In this document: positions 7,837-7,856 of the stretch, piece after piece
Layout: each line of letters begins with the position of its first letter
Position numbering within the stretch: position 1 is the first letter of the stretch
NCBI GenBank assembly: GCA_036759185.1
Contig: DAIOVD010000191.1
Coordinates: 1 to 7,856, forward strand
Direction of reading: 5' to 3'
DNA length: 7,856 nucleotides
From: CAMDMI01 sp036759185
Lineage (GTDB): Bacteria > Bacteroidota > Bacteroidia > Cytophagales > Flexibacteraceae
Made by a program: the position numbers and the translations under genes
Notes under the pieces: model-generated
Seen by the model: the letters and a program-made list of their open reading frames with translations, nothing else
The model's database searches: none
Told to the model about the DNA's origin: nothing

Positions 7837-7856
7837 TCGGGCAAGATAGGGATTCC

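Noticed and set aside
1..7856. tRNA, rRNA, CRISPR, insertion sequence or attachment site.
   Set aside because: No cloverleaf, direct-repeat array, transposase motif or terminal inverted repeats were seen; nearly all bases are coding.

Overview
The window looks like a piece of a Bacteroidota-type (FCB group) chromosome with roughly balanced base composition by eye. The reasons are the kinds of protein encoded: long exported mosaics of Ig-like, PKD, carboxypeptidase-regulatory-like and glycine-rich domains, a C-terminus resembling a type IX secretion (T9SS) type A sorting domain, and no clear Shine-Dalgarno sequences at the starts. No genus can be named from what is visible.

There are two genes, both on the minus strand, filling almost the whole window. 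From right to left, in the direction of transcription, the first (7836 to 5956) is a complete 626-residue exported protein: signal peptide, beta-propeller-like domain of the SdiA-regulated / esterase-like kind, PKD domain, two Ig-like domains and a divergent T9SS-type C-terminal domain. A gap of about 200 bases follows, with a weak candidate terminator hairpin and AT-rich DNA. The second (from 5748, running off the left edge at base 1) is an uninterrupted frame of 1916 codons with no stop: a giant surface or secreted mosaic protein whose C-terminus lies outside the window. In order it has a hydrophobic signal segment, a 200-residue glycine-rich domain, an Ig-like domain, about three carboxypeptidase-regulatory-like beta-sandwiches, a 350-residue central module of unknown function with strong signature motifs, an Ig-like stretch, a bacterial Ig-like (Big_5-type) domain, a Calx-beta domain, another Ig-like domain, and three tandem chitobiase/hexosaminidase C-terminal-like (CHB_HEX_C) repeats, the last cut by the window edge.

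Both products appear built for export and display at the cell surface. The Ig-like domain near the end of the 626-residue protein closely resembles one in the giant protein, so the two neighbours share parts. No enzyme active site, RNA gene, mobile element or CRISPR array was recognised. The most interesting object is the central module of the giant protein (about 3381 to 2314), which matches no characterised domain I can name and has segments reminiscent of membrane-inserting beta-hairpins.
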